A stretch of DNA of 64,000 nt from Burkholderia pyrrocinia (GCF_022809715.1 NZ_CP094459.1:2418001-2482000); one strand, 5' to 3'; shown: positions 52,103 through 62,327, counted from the stretch's first letter. Numbers and translations: made by a program. Notes: a model not told the origin generated them from the sequence alone.

Positions 52103-54190
52103 ATGTCCGCCAGCGCCAATACAAATCCGCTCCTCGACTTCTCCGACCTGCCCCGCTTCGGCGAAATCCGTCCGGAACACGTGACGCCCGCGCTCGATAC
52201 GCTGCTCGACGCAGCCAGCCGCGCGGTCGAGGCCGCGAGCGCGCCCGCGACGCCGTCGACCTGGGCCGCCGTCGTCGAGACGGTCGAGCAGGCGACGGAG
52301 CCGCTCGGCCGCGCATGGGGCATCGTCGGTCACCTGAACGCGGTCGCCGACACGCCCGAGCTGCGGGCCGCATACGGCGAGAACCTGCCGCGCGTGACCG
52401 AGTTCTGGTCGAGCGTCGGCCAGAATCTCGCGCTGTACGAGAAATACAAGGCGATCGCCGCGAGTGCCGAATACGCGACGCTGTCCGCCGAGCGCAAGAA
52501 GATCCTCGACAATGCACTGCGCGATTTCCGCCTGTCGGGCGCCGAACTGCCCGAAGACCGGAAGCCGCGCTTCGCGGAACTGCAGGAACAGCAGGCCGCG
52601 CTGTCGAAGGCGTTCTCCGACCACGTGCTCGACGCGACCAACGCGTACGCGTACTTCGCGCAGGACGACGCCGAACTGGCCGGCCTGCCCGGCGACGCGA
52701 TCGAAGCCGCCCGCGAAGCCGCGCAGAAGGACGGCAAGGACGGCTGGAAATTCACGCTGCACTTCCCGTCTTACTTCCCGGTGCTGCAGTACGCGGACAA
52801 CCGCGCGCTGCGCGAGACGCTCTACCGCGCCTATGCGACGCGCGCGTCGGAACTCGGGCCGCAGTACGGCGGCGGCAACGCCGAATGGGACAACACGGCA
52901 ATCGTCGCCGACGAGCTGAAGCTGCGCCGCGAAGAGGCGCAGATGCTCGGCTACCGCAACTTCGCCGAAGTGTCGCTCGCGCCGAAGATGGCCGAATCGC
53001 CGCAGCAGGTGATCGCATTCCTCGAGGATCTCGCGACGCGTGCGCGCCCGCATGCGGACAAGGACTGGGACGAACTGCGCGCATTCGCCGCGAAGGAACT
53101 CGGCCTCGCCGAACTCGCGCCGTGGGACGTCGCGTACGCGGCCGAAAAACTGCGCCAGCAGCGCTATGCGTTCTCGGAAAACGAGGTCAAGCAGTACTTC
53201 CCGGAGCCGGCCGTGCTGAAGGGCCTGTTCACCGTCACCGAGACGCTGTTCGGCGTGCGGATCAAGCCGGACGACGCACCGGTGTGGCACAAGGACGTGC
53301 GCTTCTTCCGCGTCGAGAACCGCGACGGCTCGCTCGTCGCGCAGTTCTATCTCGACCTGTACGCGCGCGAAGGCAAGCGCGGCGGCGCATGGATGGACGA
53401 CGCGCGTTCGCGTGCGAAGCGCGGCAGCACCGTGCAGACGCCGGTCGCGTACCTGACCTGCAACTTCTCGGCGCCGGTCGGCGGCAAGCCCGCGTGCTTC
53501 ACGCACGACGAAGTCATCACGCTGTTCCATGAGTTCGGCCACGGGCTGCATCACATGCTCACGCGCGTCGACGAGCTCGGCGTGTCGGGCATCAACGGCG
53601 TCGAATGGGATGCGGTCGAGCTGCCGTCGCAGTTCATGGAGAACTTCTGCTGGGAGTGGGACGTGCTGTCGTCGATGTCGTCGCACGTCGACACGGGCGC
53701 CACGCTGCCGCGCGAACTGTTCGACAAGATGATCGCCGCGAAGAATTTCCAGAGCGGGCTCGGCACGCTGCGCCAGATCGTGTTCTCGATGTTCGACATG
53801 CTGCTGCACGTCGACTTCGACCCGGCGGGCTCGACCGGCGTGACCGCGTTCGCGCGCGAGATCAACGAGCGCTATCACGTGATCCCGCAGGCGGCGTTCT
53901 CGCGCTGGCCGAACACGTTCAGCCATATCTTCGCGGGCGGTTATGCAGCCGGCTACTACAGCTACAAGTGGGCCGAGGTGCTGTCGGCCGACGCGTACGC
54001 GGCGTTCGAGGAAGCGGCCGCCGCGAGCGGCAGCGTGCTCGACGCGGCGACCGGCACGCGCTATCGCCGCGAAATCCTCGAGGTCGGCGGCAGCCGTCCG
54101 GCGATGGATTCGTTCAAGGCGTTCCGCGGCCGCGAGCCGGAAATCGATGCGCTGCTGCGCCACAACGGGATGGCCGCGCCCGCGCACTGA
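52103..54190 (+). CDS. prlC: Oligopeptidase A (M3 zinc metallopeptidase)
   Basis: Oligopeptidase A degrades short peptides, including cleaved signal peptides, in the cytosol. The 695-residue product has the M3 zinc motif HEFGH (His476 to His480) in TLFHEFGHGLHHMLT and the distal Glu region GVEWDAVELPSQFMEN. MSASANTNPLLDFSDLP is the start of homology, and an AGGGAG ribosome-binding site precedes the ATG. Length matches E. coli PrlC (680). A strong terminator with a UUCG tetraloop follows. Confidence 0.95.
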   Translation: MSASANTNPLLDFSDLPRFGEIRPEHVTPALDTLLDAASRAVEAASAPATPSTWAAVVETVEQATEPLGRAWGIVGHLNAVADTPELRAAYGENLPRVTEFWSSVGQNLALYEKYKAIAASAEYATLSAERKKILDNALRDFRLSGAELPEDRKPRFAELQEQQAALSKAFSDHVLDATNAYAYFAQDDAELAGLPGDAIEAAREAAQKDGKDGWKFTLHFPSYFPVLQYADNRALRETLYRAYATRASELGPQYGGGNAEWDNTAIVADELKLRREEAQMLGYRNFAEVSLAPKMAESPQQVIAFLEDLATRARPHADKDWDELRAFAAKELGLAELAPWDVAYAAEKLRQQRYAFSENEVKQYFPEPAVLKGLFTVTETLFGVRIKPDDAPVWHKDVRFFRVENRDGSLVAQFYLDLYAREGKRGGAWMDDARSRAKRGSTVQTPVAYLTCNFSAPVGGKPACFTHDEVITLFHEFGHGLHHMLTRVDELGVSGINGVEWDAVELPSQFMENFCWEWDVLSSMSSHVDTGATLPRELFDKMIAAKNFQSGLGTLRQIVFSMFDMLLHVDFDPAGSTGVTAFAREINERYHVIPQAAFSRWPNTFSHIFAGGYAAGYYSYKWAEVLSADAYAAFEEAAAASGSVLDAATGTRYRREILEVGGSRPAMDSFKAFRGREPEIDALLRHNGMAAPAH

Positions 54191-54228
54191 GTACGCCGCG
54201 CCGCCCGGCCGTTCGGGCTGCATCGACA

Positions 54229-54254
54229 GGCACCGCTTCGGCGGTGCCTTTTTT
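54229..54254 (+). terminator. prlC terminator
   Basis: A GGCACCGC stem pairs with GCGGTGCC around a TTCG tetraloop and is followed by six T. Its tail touches the stop codon of the converging dinB gene. Confidence 0.9.
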
Positions 54255-55327
54255 CATGGTGCCGGCGATTCGTCGTCGAACAGCGAGAACTGCCCGTGAC
54301 GCTCGGCCGTGTCCTCGTCGATGCGTACGCCGACGCCGAGCAGCCGCACGGCCTGCGCGCGCCGCTGCAGCCCCTTCGCGAGCAGCGTGACGGCCGTATC
54401 CGCATTCGTCGCGTCGGCCACGCACTCGACCGTCGTGCGCTGGAAATCGGCGAAGCGGATCTTCACGTACAGCTTGCGGATCGACCGCGCGGCACCCGCG
54501 CGCGCGATTCGTGCGTCGAGCTGCACGACCAGGCGGCGGATTTCCTCCGCGCATTGCTCGAGCGTCGTCAGGTCGGTCACGTAAGTCGTCTCGACGCTGA
54601 CCGATTTGCGCTCCTGGTCGGCCTGCACGGGCCGCTCGTCGATCCCGCGCGACAGCTCGTACAGCCGCCGCCCGAACGCGCCGAATTCGCGGTGCAGGTC
54701 GATCAGCGGCCAGTCGCGCAATTGCGCGCAGGTCTGGATGCCGAGCCGGTCGAGCCGCGTGGCCGTCACCTTGCCGACGCCGTGCAGCTTGCGCACCGGC
54801 AGCGCCGCGACGAACGCGTCGATCTCGTGCGGCCGCACGACGAACAGGCCGTCGGGCTTGTTCCAGTCGGATGCGATCTTCGCGATGAACTTGTTCGGCG
54901 CGACGCCGGCCGACACGGTCACGCCGACGGTGTCGTGCACGCGCTGGCGGATCTCCCGCGCGATCAGCGTCGCGCTGCCCTGGCACCGCTCGGACCCGCT
55001 GACGTCGAGGTACGCCTCGTCGAGCGACAGCGGCTCGACGTCGGGCGTGTAGTCGCGATAGATCGCCATGATCTGCCGCGACGCCGCGCGGTACTTGTCC
55101 ATCGCGGACGGCAGGATCAGCAGGTCCGGACACTTGCGCATCGCCAGCGCCGACGACATCGCCGAATGCACGCCGTAGCGCCGCGCCTCGTAGTTGCAGG
55201 TCGCGATCACGCCGCGCTGGTCGGGCCGGCCGCCGACCGCAAGCGGCCGATTGCGCAGCGACGGGTCGTCGCGCATCTCGACCGACGCGTAGAAGCAGTC
55301 GCAATCGCAGTGAATGATCTTGCGCAT
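54254..55327 (-). CDS. dinB: DNA polymerase IV
   Basis: Pol IV is the Y-family translesion polymerase of the SOS response. The 357-residue product has the palm motif IIHCDCDCFYASVEMRD at the N-terminus, the SLDEAYLDVS catalytic motif, a helix-hairpin-helix region and a C-terminal little finger. A clamp-binding QFSLF lies at the extreme C-terminus. The ATG at 55327 is preferred to a GTG at 55393, because the promoter -10 would put the transcript start almost on that GTG, leaving no leader. It is divergent from the racemase gene. Confidence 0.93.
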   Translation of the reverse strand: MRKIIHCDCDCFYASVEMRDDPSLRNRPLAVGGRPDQRGVIATCNYEARRYGVHSAMSSALAMRKCPDLLILPSAMDKYRAASRQIMAIYRDYTPDVEPLSLDEAYLDVSGSERCQGSATLIAREIRQRVHDTVGVTVSAGVAPNKFIAKIASDWNKPDGLFVVRPHEIDAFVAALPVRKLHGVGKVTATRLDRLGIQTCAQLRDWPLIDLHREFGAFGRRLYELSRGIDERPVQADQERKSVSVETTYVTDLTTLEQCAEEIRRLVVQLDARIARAGAARSIRKLYVKIRFADFQRTTVECVADATNADTAVTLLAKGLQRRAQAVRLLGVGVRIDEDTAERHGQFSLFDDESPAP

Positions 55328-55401
55328 GCGCGGCAGCGCGTCGCCAGGCGGCGGTGCGTGCGGATCGGCAGGCGGAATGGTGGTCGGGTTCACGGTGCCG
55401 A

Positions 55402-55431
55402 TACTGTACAAAAACACAGTGCCGGTTTCAA
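55402..55431 (-). promoter_or_regulatory. dinB promoter with overlapping LexA box
   Basis: Minus strand TTGAAA (55431-55426), 17 bp, TACAGT (55408-55403) forms the promoter. The LexA box lies at 55402-55421: CTG-N10-CAG with outer T and flanking A/T-rich spacer (TACTGTACAAAAACACAGTG read on the plus strand). It covers the -10, so LexA would block it. This closely matches the proteobacterial SOS consensus. Confidence 0.85.
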
Positions 55432-55554
55432 CTGTCGCGTGCAGCCGCGCCCGGCTGCGCCGTACCGGCCCGCTTTGCGCGGATCGTACCGGCCGTGCGC
55501 GGAGAGCGGCGCCTATACTCGTCTGCCGCGACACACGAAACGCAAAGGTGACGA

Positions 55555-56247
55555 ATGAAGACGATCGGACTGATCGGCGGAATGAGCTGGGAATCGTCGG
55601 CCGAGTACTACCGGATGATCAACCGGCACTCGAAGGCGCTGCATGGCGGACACCACAACGCGAAGAGCGTGCTGGTGACGGTCGATTTCGCGGAGATCGA
55701 AGCGCTGCAGCGCACGCACGACTGGGCCGCGCTCGGCGAACGGATGGCCGACGCCGCGCGGCAGCTCGAAGCGGCCGGCGCCGATCTCGTCGTGCTGACG
55801 ACCAATACGATGCACCGCGTGCACGACGCGATCGAAGCCGCGGTGACGCTGCCGTTCCTGCACATCGCCGATCCGACGGGCACCGCGCTGCGCGACGCGG
55901 GCGTCGAGCGCGTTGCGCTGCTCGGCACGCGCTATACGATGGAGTTGCCGTTCTATGCGGACCGGCTGCGCGAAAAGTTCGGGATGGACGTGCTCGTACC
56001 GGACGAACGCGGGCGCGACGACGTGCACCGGATCATCTACGACGAGCTGTGTCACGGCGTCATCTCGCCCGAATCGCGCGCGACGTACGTGACGATCATC
56101 GAAGGACTGGCGAAGCGCGGTGCGCAGGCCGTGATCCTCGGCTGTACGGAAATCACGCTGCTGATCGGCGCGGACGACTCGCCGCTGCCGGTATTCGACA
56201 CGACCGCGCTGCATGCGAAGGCGGCCGTTGAGTGGGCTGCGCAATAG
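55555..56247 (+). CDS. Aspartate/glutamate racemase family protein (YgeA-like)
   Basis: The 230-residue Asp/Glu racemase has two domains and the start MKTIGLIGGMSWES. In most family members two cysteines flank the substrate. Here the first is Thr83 (LTTNTMH) and the second is Cys197 (ILGCTEITLL). This is the same Thr83/Cys197 pair as in E. coli YgeA, reported as an L-aspartate/glutamate-specific racemase. So the Thr is likely a real feature and not decay. AAAGGTG precedes the ATG. It is divergent from dinB and is followed by a tRNA gene on the other strand. Confidence 0.88.
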   Translation: MKTIGLIGGMSWESSAEYYRMINRHSKALHGGHHNAKSVLVTVDFAEIEALQRTHDWAALGERMADAARQLEAAGADLVVLTTNTMHRVHDAIEAAVTLPFLHIADPTGTALRDAGVERVALLGTRYTMELPFYADRLREKFGMDVLVPDERGRDDVHRIIYDELCHGVISPESRATYVTIIEGLAKRGAQAVILGCTEITLLIGADDSPLPVFDTTALHAKAAVEWAAQ

Positions 56248-56271
56248 CGACGCGCAACGACGCGCGCGCAG

Positions 56272-56301
56272 AAAACAAAAAACCCGGCACGAGGCCGGGT
56301 T
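56272..56301 (-). terminator. Terminator of the tRNA-fMet transcript
   Basis: An AACCCGGC/GCCGGGTT stem is followed on the minus strand by a T-run interrupted by G. It is about 50 bp after the tRNA and also faces the end of the racemase gene. Confidence 0.75.
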
Positions 56302-56354
56302 CCTGTCGACGAAGCGCGCATCGGTCACTTGCGCTGCACATCGTCTGGTGTGCT

Positions 56355-56431
<77 letters not shown>

Positions 56432-56614
56432 TCAGAGAAATAAATTATAGGGTGAGGGAGTACTTACGTCAACACTTTTGTCACAATTTCTTCTCCCCTC
56501 CCCGATCCAGCGATGCGTGACACCTTCGCCGCTTCGCGCATCGCGCGCGTTCGCGCCGCGTGCTCGCGGTAAGATGGCGGCCTTCGCATTCACCCCGCAC
56601 GCACACTCCCGTTC

Positions 56615-57391
56615 ATGAAAATCGCCACCTGGAACGTCAACTCGCTCAACGTCCGCAAGCAGCACGTGCTCGACTGGCTCGCGCAAAGCGGCACCGACGT
56701 GCTGTGCCTGCAGGAACTGAAGCTGCCGGACGAGAAATTCCCGCGCGCCGATCTCGAAGCGATCGGCTACCGCAGCTGGTTCACGGGCCAGAGGACCTAC
56801 AACGGCGTCGCGATCCTCGCGCGCGACACGCTGTCCGTCGACGAATCGGACATCGTGCGCAACATTCCCGGCTTCGACGATCCGCAGCAGCGCGTGGTCG
56901 CCGCGACGATCGACGGCGTGCGCATCGTGTCCGCCTATTTTCCGAACGGCCAGGCGCTCGACTCCGACAAGTTCGTCTACAAGATGCAGTGGCTCGACGC
57001 GCTGCACGCATGGCTGAGCACCGAGCTGCAGCGCCACCCGAAGCTCGCGCTGCTCGGCGACTACAACATCGCGCCGGAAGACCGCGACGTGCACGATCCC
57101 GCGAAATGGGAAGGCCAGAACCTCGTGTCGCCGCAGGAACGCGCGCACTTCACGAAGCTGATCGAGCTCGGCTTCGTCGATGCGTTCCGCCGCTTCGAAC
57201 AGCCCGAGAAGACCTTCACGTGGTGGGACTACCGGATGATGGCGTTCCGCCGCAACGCGGGGCTGCGCATCGACCACATCCTGCTGTCGCCGGCGCTCGC
57301 CGCAACCTGCACGTCGTGCGAGGTCGACCGCACGCCGCGGACGTGGGAACAGCCGTCCGACCACACGCCCGTCGTCGCGGTCGTCGGCTGA
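56615..57391 (+). CDS. xthA: Exodeoxyribonuclease III
   Basis: ExoIII is an AP endonuclease and 3'-to-5' exonuclease in base-excision repair. The 258-residue protein has the family catalytic segments: ATWNVNSLN, DVLCLQELKL (metal-binding Glu), GDYNIAPED and the C-terminal SDHTPV. E. coli XthA is 268 residues. It converges with the prolyl oligopeptidase gene, with 22 bp between the stops. The ATG is preceded by a weak ribosome-binding site. Confidence 0.95.
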   Translation: MKIATWNVNSLNVRKQHVLDWLAQSGTDVLCLQELKLPDEKFPRADLEAIGYRSWFTGQRTYNGVAILARDTLSVDESDIVRNIPGFDDPQQRVVAATIDGVRIVSAYFPNGQALDSDKFVYKMQWLDALHAWLSTELQRHPKLALLGDYNIAPEDRDVHDPAKWEGQNLVSPQERAHFTKLIELGFVDAFRRFEQPEKTFTWWDYRMMAFRRNAGLRIDHILLSPALAATCTSCEVDRTPRTWEQPSDHTPVVAVVG

Positions 57392-57413
57392 TCGCGCAGT
57401 AGCCCGCGCGCGT

Positions 57414-59531
57414 TCAGCGCCGCGCGGGCGCCGGCCCGAGATGGGCCCACAGGAACCCGAATTCGGCCGCGTCGGATTCGGCGCGTTCCAGATCGTCGGC
57501 GCTGCCGTGGCCGCCGTCGGTGTTCTCCCAGTACCACACCCGTTCGTGACCGAGCGCATGCATGCGCGCGGCCATCTTGCGCGCATGCGCGGGATGCACG
57601 CGATCGTCGCGCGTCGACGTCGTCAGCAGCAGCGGCGGATACGCGACGCCTTCGCGCACGCGGTGATACGGCGAATACGCGGCCAGCGCCGCGCCCTCGC
57701 GCGGATCGTCCGGGTCGCCGTATTCGTCGAGCCACGCGGCGCCCGCGTGCAGCTTCGGATAACGCCGCATGTCCAGCAGCGGCACGCGGCACAGCACCGC
57801 GCCGAACAACTCCGGCCGCTGCGCCATGCACGCGGCGACCAGCAGCCCGCCGTTGCTGCCGCCCTCGATCCCGAGCTGCGCGGCGGTTGTCACGCCGGTG
57901 GCAGCCAGATCCTCGGCCACCGCGATGAAGTCGTCGAACGAACGCTGCCGGTGTTCGCGCTGCGCGTCGACGTGCCAGCGCGGCCCGAACTCGCCGCCGC
58001 CGCGGATGTGCGCGAACGCCAAGACGCCGCCGCGCTCGAGCCACCCGATGCCGAACGCATCGCTGTAGCCCGGCAGGTTCGGGATCGCAAAGCCGCCATA
58101 ACCCGACAGCAGGCACGGCCGCGCGACGCGCGCGGCGCCGCCGGGCGCATCGAGGGCGTCCAGCGCATCGCGCGGCCCGATCAGCGTGTACGGCACCACC
58201 GTGCCGTCGCGCGAGCGCGCGCTTGCACGACGCACGACGAGCCCGGCCGCATCGAACTGCACCGGCGGCCGGTCGAGCAGCACGCGGCGCGACGGCGCAT
58301 CGGCCGCGCGATCGGCAAGATCGGCCAGCCAGCATTCGGGCGGATCGAGATAGGTGTCGACGTCCACGTAGACTTCGTCGTTCAGCGTCGACTCGACGGG
58401 CTCGACGTCGATCTGCGCGTCGCCCGGCCAGTCGAACGGCCGCGCGTCCCACGTCCACGTGCCGTCGTCGGCCTGCCGCGGCTGCCACAGCATCGTGCGG
58501 TTGTGCACGTCGTCGAGCCAGCTCGCGATCAGCATCGTGCGCGTGTGCGTCCACGTGCAGGCGGAAGTCGACGGTTGCGGCGCGAACAGCGTCGTGAGCT
58601 CGCGCGACCCGGCCAGGAACGCCTGCTCGCGGATCGCGAGCAGCGACCCGCCCGCATGGCGCACGCCGCCGCAGTCCCAGTCGAGGCGCGGCTCCAGCAC
58701 GAGCCAGCCCTCCCAGAACCCGACCTCGACATGCGTCGGCACGTCGTAGCGCGCCCACTCGCCCGCGTCCGTCAGCCGGTACGCATGCGAGTCGAAGAAA
58801 TCGACGCTGCGCCATGCAACATGGCGGTTGTCGATCGGATCGAACCCAGCGCCCGCGCTGATATCGTCGGGTTCGCCGCGGAATACGACGGGCGCGTCGG
58901 CAAGCGGCGTGCCGCGCGCCCAGCGCCGCGCTTCATACGGATAACCGGCCGCGGTCGTATGCGCGTCGCCGCGATCCCAGCTCACGTAGACGGTATCGCG
59001 GTCGATCCAGCCGATCGTGTGATGCCCCGGCTCGTCGATCGTGAAACCGCCGTCGACGAAACGGCGCTCGACGAGATCGAACTCGCGCACGACGACCGCG
59101 TCGGCACCGCCCGGCGACAGCGACAGCAGCGCGCGATCGCCGTCCGGATACAGGATCGCGTCCTGCTCGAACACCCACGACTCGCCCTCCTCGGTACCGA
59201 GCGCGTCGACGTCGAGCAGCGTTTCCCACGCCGGACGGCCGGCGCGCCAGTCGTCCCAGCGCGTGCGGCGCCACAGCCCCTTCGGATGGAGATCGTCCTG
59301 CCACAGGTCGTAGGCCCAGTCGCGCCAGCGGGTCGGAATCACCGGGCGTTCGCGCGGCAGATACGCTTTCGCGAGACGCGCCGTGAGCGCGCGAAATGCG
59401 TCGTCGTCGCGCAGCGCGGCGCGCGTGCGCGCATTCTGCTCGTCGACCCACGTGCGGGCGCGCTTGCTGTCGAGCGCTTCGAGGAAACGGAACGGGTCGG
59501 CCCCGGCGGGCCAGCGGAAGGAATCGGACAT
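57414..59531 (-). CDS. Prolyl oligopeptidase family serine peptidase
   Basis: This 705-residue protein is an S9A-family peptidase with an N-terminal seven-bladed beta-propeller and a C-terminal alpha/beta hydrolase. The nucleophile is in GIEGGSNGGLLVAA and the His in ENTDGGHGSADD, with the Asp in the DDRVHPAH segment. There is no export signal, so it is likely cytosolic. Prolyl oligopeptidases cut short proline-containing peptides. The propeller contains WRDWAYDLWQD, typical of the bacterial branch. Its start lies 89 bp after the ntrC stop. Confidence 0.92.
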   Translation of the reverse strand: MSDSFRWPAGADPFRFLEALDSKRARTWVDEQNARTRAALRDDDAFRALTARLAKAYLPRERPVIPTRWRDWAYDLWQDDLHPKGLWRRTRWDDWRAGRPAWETLLDVDALGTEEGESWVFEQDAILYPDGDRALLSLSPGGADAVVVREFDLVERRFVDGGFTIDEPGHHTIGWIDRDTVYVSWDRGDAHTTAAGYPYEARRWARGTPLADAPVVFRGEPDDISAGAGFDPIDNRHVAWRSVDFFDSHAYRLTDAGEWARYDVPTHVEVGFWEGWLVLEPRLDWDCGGVRHAGGSLLAIREQAFLAGSRELTTLFAPQPSTSACTWTHTRTMLIASWLDDVHNRTMLWQPRQADDGTWTWDARPFDWPGDAQIDVEPVESTLNDEVYVDVDTYLDPPECWLADLADRAADAPSRRVLLDRPPVQFDAAGLVVRRASARSRDGTVVPYTLIGPRDALDALDAPGGAARVARPCLLSGYGGFAIPNLPGYSDAFGIGWLERGGVLAFAHIRGGGEFGPRWHVDAQREHRQRSFDDFIAVAEDLAATGVTTAAQLGIEGGSNGGLLVAACMAQRPELFGAVLCRVPLLDMRRYPKLHAGAAWLDEYGDPDDPREGAALAAYSPYHRVREGVAYPPLLLTTSTRDDRVHPAHARKMAARMHALGHERVWYWENTDGGHGSADDLERAESDAAEFGFLWAHLGPAPARR

Positions 59532-59620
59532 TGCGGATCGGCGGATTGGGAAACTGCGTGCAAACCGCGATTATGTCCGATCGCGGCATGCGCGACGCCC
59601 GCGCATGCCGCGAATCGTGC

Positions 59621-61138
59621 TCAGGGCTCCAGGTGCAGTTCCTGGATCTTGCGCGTGATCGTGTTGCGGCCGATGCCGAGCCGCTCCGCGGCCTCGACCT
59701 TGCGGCCGCGCGTGAAGTCGAGCGCCTCGCGGATCACGGCCGCCTCGAAGCGGCGCGCGAGCTCGTCCATCACGTCGGCCGAGTTCTCGCGCAACAGCCG
59801 CGCGACTTCGGTGCGCAGGCCATGCTCCCACACCGGATAGCCGGCCGGCGCGCCGCCGCTCGGCGCGGCCGCGACAGGCGCGGATGCCACCGGCGCCGCA
59901 CCGATCATCGGTTGCGCGAGCGCGGCATCGCCGCTGCTGCCGCGCGCATCCGCGCCGTCGCCCGTCGCGACGACCGGAGCACCGGTCGGCACGAGGTCGG
60001 GCGGCAGGTCCTTGATCTCGACCGTCTGCGCGGGCGCCATCACGGTCAGCCAGTTCGCGAGGTTCTCGAGCTGCCGCACGTTGCCGGGAAACGCCAGCGA
60101 CGTCAGGTACGCGAGCGCATCGTCGGACACGCGCTTCGGCTCGACGCCGAGATCGCGCGCGCTCTTCTGCAGGAAGTGGCGCGTGAGCAGCGCGATGTCC
60201 TCGCTGCGTTCGCGCAGCGGCGGCAGGCGCAGCCGGATCACGTTGAGCCGGTGGTAAAGGTCTTCGCGGAACAGCCCCTGCCGCACGCGCGATTCGAGAT
60301 TCTGGTGCGTCGCGGCAATCACGCGCACGTTCGCGCGCAGCGGGTTGTGCCCGCCGACCCGATAGAACTGCCCGTCCGACAGCACGCGCAGCAGGCGTGT
60401 CTGCAGGTCGAACGGCATGTCGCCGATTTCGTCGAGGAACAGCGTGCCGTTCTCGGCCTGCTCGAAGCGGCCCTGCCGCGTCGTCTGCGCGCCCGTGAAC
60501 GCGCCGCGCTCATGGCCGAACAGCTCGGATTCGAGCAGGTCCTTCGGAATCGCCGCGGTGTTCAGCGCGATGAACGGCCCGTTCGCGCGCGGGCTGTGAC
60601 GGTGCAGCGCACGCGCGACGAGTTCCTTGCCGGTGCCCGATTCGCCGGTGATCAGCACCGTCGCGGCCGAATGCGACAGGCGGCCGATCGCGCGGAACAT
60701 GTCCTGCATCGCGGGCGCCTGGCCGAGCATCTCGGGCGCCTCGGCGACGCGCTCGTCCTGCGGCGCACCGCCGCGCAGGCTTTCCTCGACCGCGCGGCGA
60801 ATCAGCTCGACCGCCTTGTCGACGTCGAACGGCTTCGCGAGATATTCGAACGCGCCGCCCTGGAACGCCGCGACGGCACTGTCGAGATCGGAGAACGCCG
60901 TCATGATGATGACGGGCAGGCCCGGCAGCCGCTCGTGCATCGCCTGCAGCAGCTCGAGGCCCGAGCCGCCCGGCATGCGGATGTCGGACACGAGCACTTG
61001 CGGCGTCTCGTGGTCGAGCGCGGCCAGCGCGTCGCGCACGTTCGCGAAGCTCTTCGTCGCGAAGCTGTCCCGGGCGAGTGCCTTTTCAAGCACCCAGCGG
61101 ATCGATTGGTCGTCGTCTACTATCCAGATCGGCTTCAT
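59621..61138 (-). CDS. ntrC: Nitrogen regulation response regulator NtrC
   Basis: NtrC activates sigma54 promoters under nitrogen limitation. The 505-residue protein has a receiver domain ([11 protein letters not shown], phospho-Asp in [13 protein letters not shown]) and an AAA+ domain ([15 protein letters not shown]alker A, GAFTGAQ sigma54-contact loop). A disordered linker (about 400-440, Ala/Pro/Gly-rich) and a Fis-type helix-turn-helix ([20 protein letters not shown]) follow. The linker is longer and more Ala-rich than in E. coli. It follows ntrB by 46 bp. Confidence 0.96.
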   Translation of the reverse strand: MKPIWIVDDDQSIRWVLEKALARDSFATKSFANVRDALAALDHETPQVLVSDIRMPGGSGLELLQAMHERLPGLPVIIMTAFSDLDSAVAAFQGGAFEYLAKPFDVDKAVELIRRAVEESLRGGAPQDERVAEAPEMLGQAPAMQDMFRAIGRLSHSAATVLITGESGTGKELVARALHRHSPRANGPFIALNTAAIPKDLLESELFGHERGAFTGAQTTRQGRFEQAENGTLFLDEIGDMPFDLQTRLLRVLSDGQFYRVGGHNPLRANVRVIAATHQNLESRVRQGLFREDLYHRLNVIRLRLPPLRERSEDIALLTRHFLQKSARDLGVEPKRVSDDALAYLTSLAFPGNVRQLENLANWLTVMAPAQTVEIKDLPPDLVPTGAPVVATGDGADARGSSGDAALAQPMIGAAPVASAPVAAAPSGGAPAGYPVWEHGLRTEVARLLRENSADVMDELARRFEAAVIREALDFTRGRKVEAAERLGIGRNTITRKIQELHLEP

Positions 61139-61184
61139 AGGTCGGTCAGGTATGGGTGAATCCGGTGAATCGTGCTGTCGCCGC

Positions 61185-62327
61185 TCAATGGTCGAGCGGC
61201 AGCAGAATCTGAAATTCGGTACGTCCGGGCCGGCTCTCGACCTCGATCATCCCGTCGTGCTGCTGCACGAACGTCTGCGCGAGCGTGAGGCCGAGGCCGC
61301 TGCCGTCGTCGCGCCCGGACACGAGCGGGTAGAAGATCCGGTCGCGGATCTCTTCCGGAATGCCGGGCCCGTTGTCGATCACGTGCAAGTCCAGTGCCAG
61401 CTTGTACAGGCGCTTCGCGATCGTGATCTTGCGCGCGATGCGGGTGCGCAGCTCGATCTTCGCGTCGCCCTGCGCGATCCGTTCGCGCAGCGCCTGCGCG
61501 GCGTTGCGCACGATGTTGAGCAGCGCCTGGATCAGTTGCTCCTTGTCGCCGCGCAGATCCGGCACGCTCACGTCGTAGTCGCGCTCGATCGTGAGCCCGC
61601 GCGGGAATTCCGCGAGCATCACCGCGCGCACGCGTTCGCACACTTCATGAATGTTCACGTCGCCGACGATGTGCGGATGCCGATGCGGCTCCAGCAACCG
61701 GTCGACGAGCGTCTGCAGGCGGTCGGACTCCTTGATAATCACCTGCGTGTATTCGCGCAGCTCGCCGCGCTCGCGCTCGCCGAGTTCGAATTCGAGCAGC
61801 TGGGCTGCGCCGCGAATTCCGCCGAGCGGGTTCTTGATCTCGTGCGCGAGGTTGCGGATCAACTGCTTGTTGACCGCGGTCAGGTCGTGAATGCGCTCCT
61901 CGCGATCGGTGCGCGACTGACGCTCGTTCTCGAACAGCTCGACGAGTACGAAATCGGGCGCGGTCTCGAGGAAGCCGACGATCGCGTGCACGTGCAGCGG
62001 TTCGCGGCCGGGCCGGTCGAGCACGGTATCGAGGTGCGTCGCGTGAAAGCGCTCCTCGCCGATCGCGGTGATCGTCGATGCGAGCTCGTTCGCGTTCGGA
62101 AAAATCTCGCCCCACGGCCGCTGCGCGAGCTGCCTGCGCGAGATGTCGAGCATTGCCTCCGCCGACGGGTTCGCGAACGCGATCCGCAGCGTCTTGCGGT
62201 CGAGCACGATCACGACCGTCGGCAGCGCTTCCAGCCCCGCAAGCAGGCCCGAACGCGCAAGCCGCTCGTCGTCCGTCAGCCGCTCGGGCTGCCCCGTCTT
62301 CGCCTTGATCAGATTCTTCAGAACCAT
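61185..62327 (-). CDS. ntrB: Nitrogen regulation histidine kinase NtrB
   Basis: NtrB is the cytosolic kinase/phosphatase that controls NtrC with GlnB. The 380-residue protein has an N-terminal PAS domain (TVVIVLDRKTLRIAFANPSAE), the H-box with phosphorylated His in NLAHEIKNPLGGIRGAAQLLE, and a HATPase domain (VIDNGPGIPEE, GSGLGLTLAQ). It sits between glnA and ntrC, the classical gene order. Two terminator-like hairpins separate it from glnA. Confidence 0.95.
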   Translation of the reverse strand: MVLKNLIKAKTGQPERLTDDERLARSGLLAGLEALPTVVIVLDRKTLRIAFANPSAEAMLDISRRQLAQRPWGEIFPNANELASTITAIGEERFHATHLDTVLDRPGREPLHVHAIVGFLETAPDFVLVELFENERQSRTDREERIHDLTAVNKQLIRNLAHEIKNPLGGIRGAAQLLEFELGERERGELREYTQVIIKESDRLQTLVDRLLEPHRHPHIVGDVNIHEVCERVRAVMLAEFPRGLTIERDYDVSVPDLRGDKEQLIQALLNIVRNAAQALRERIAQGDAKIELRTRIARKITIAKRLYKLALDLHVIDNGPGIPEEIRDRIFYPLVSGRDDGSGLGLTLAQTFVQQHDGMIEVESRPGRTEFQILLPLDH

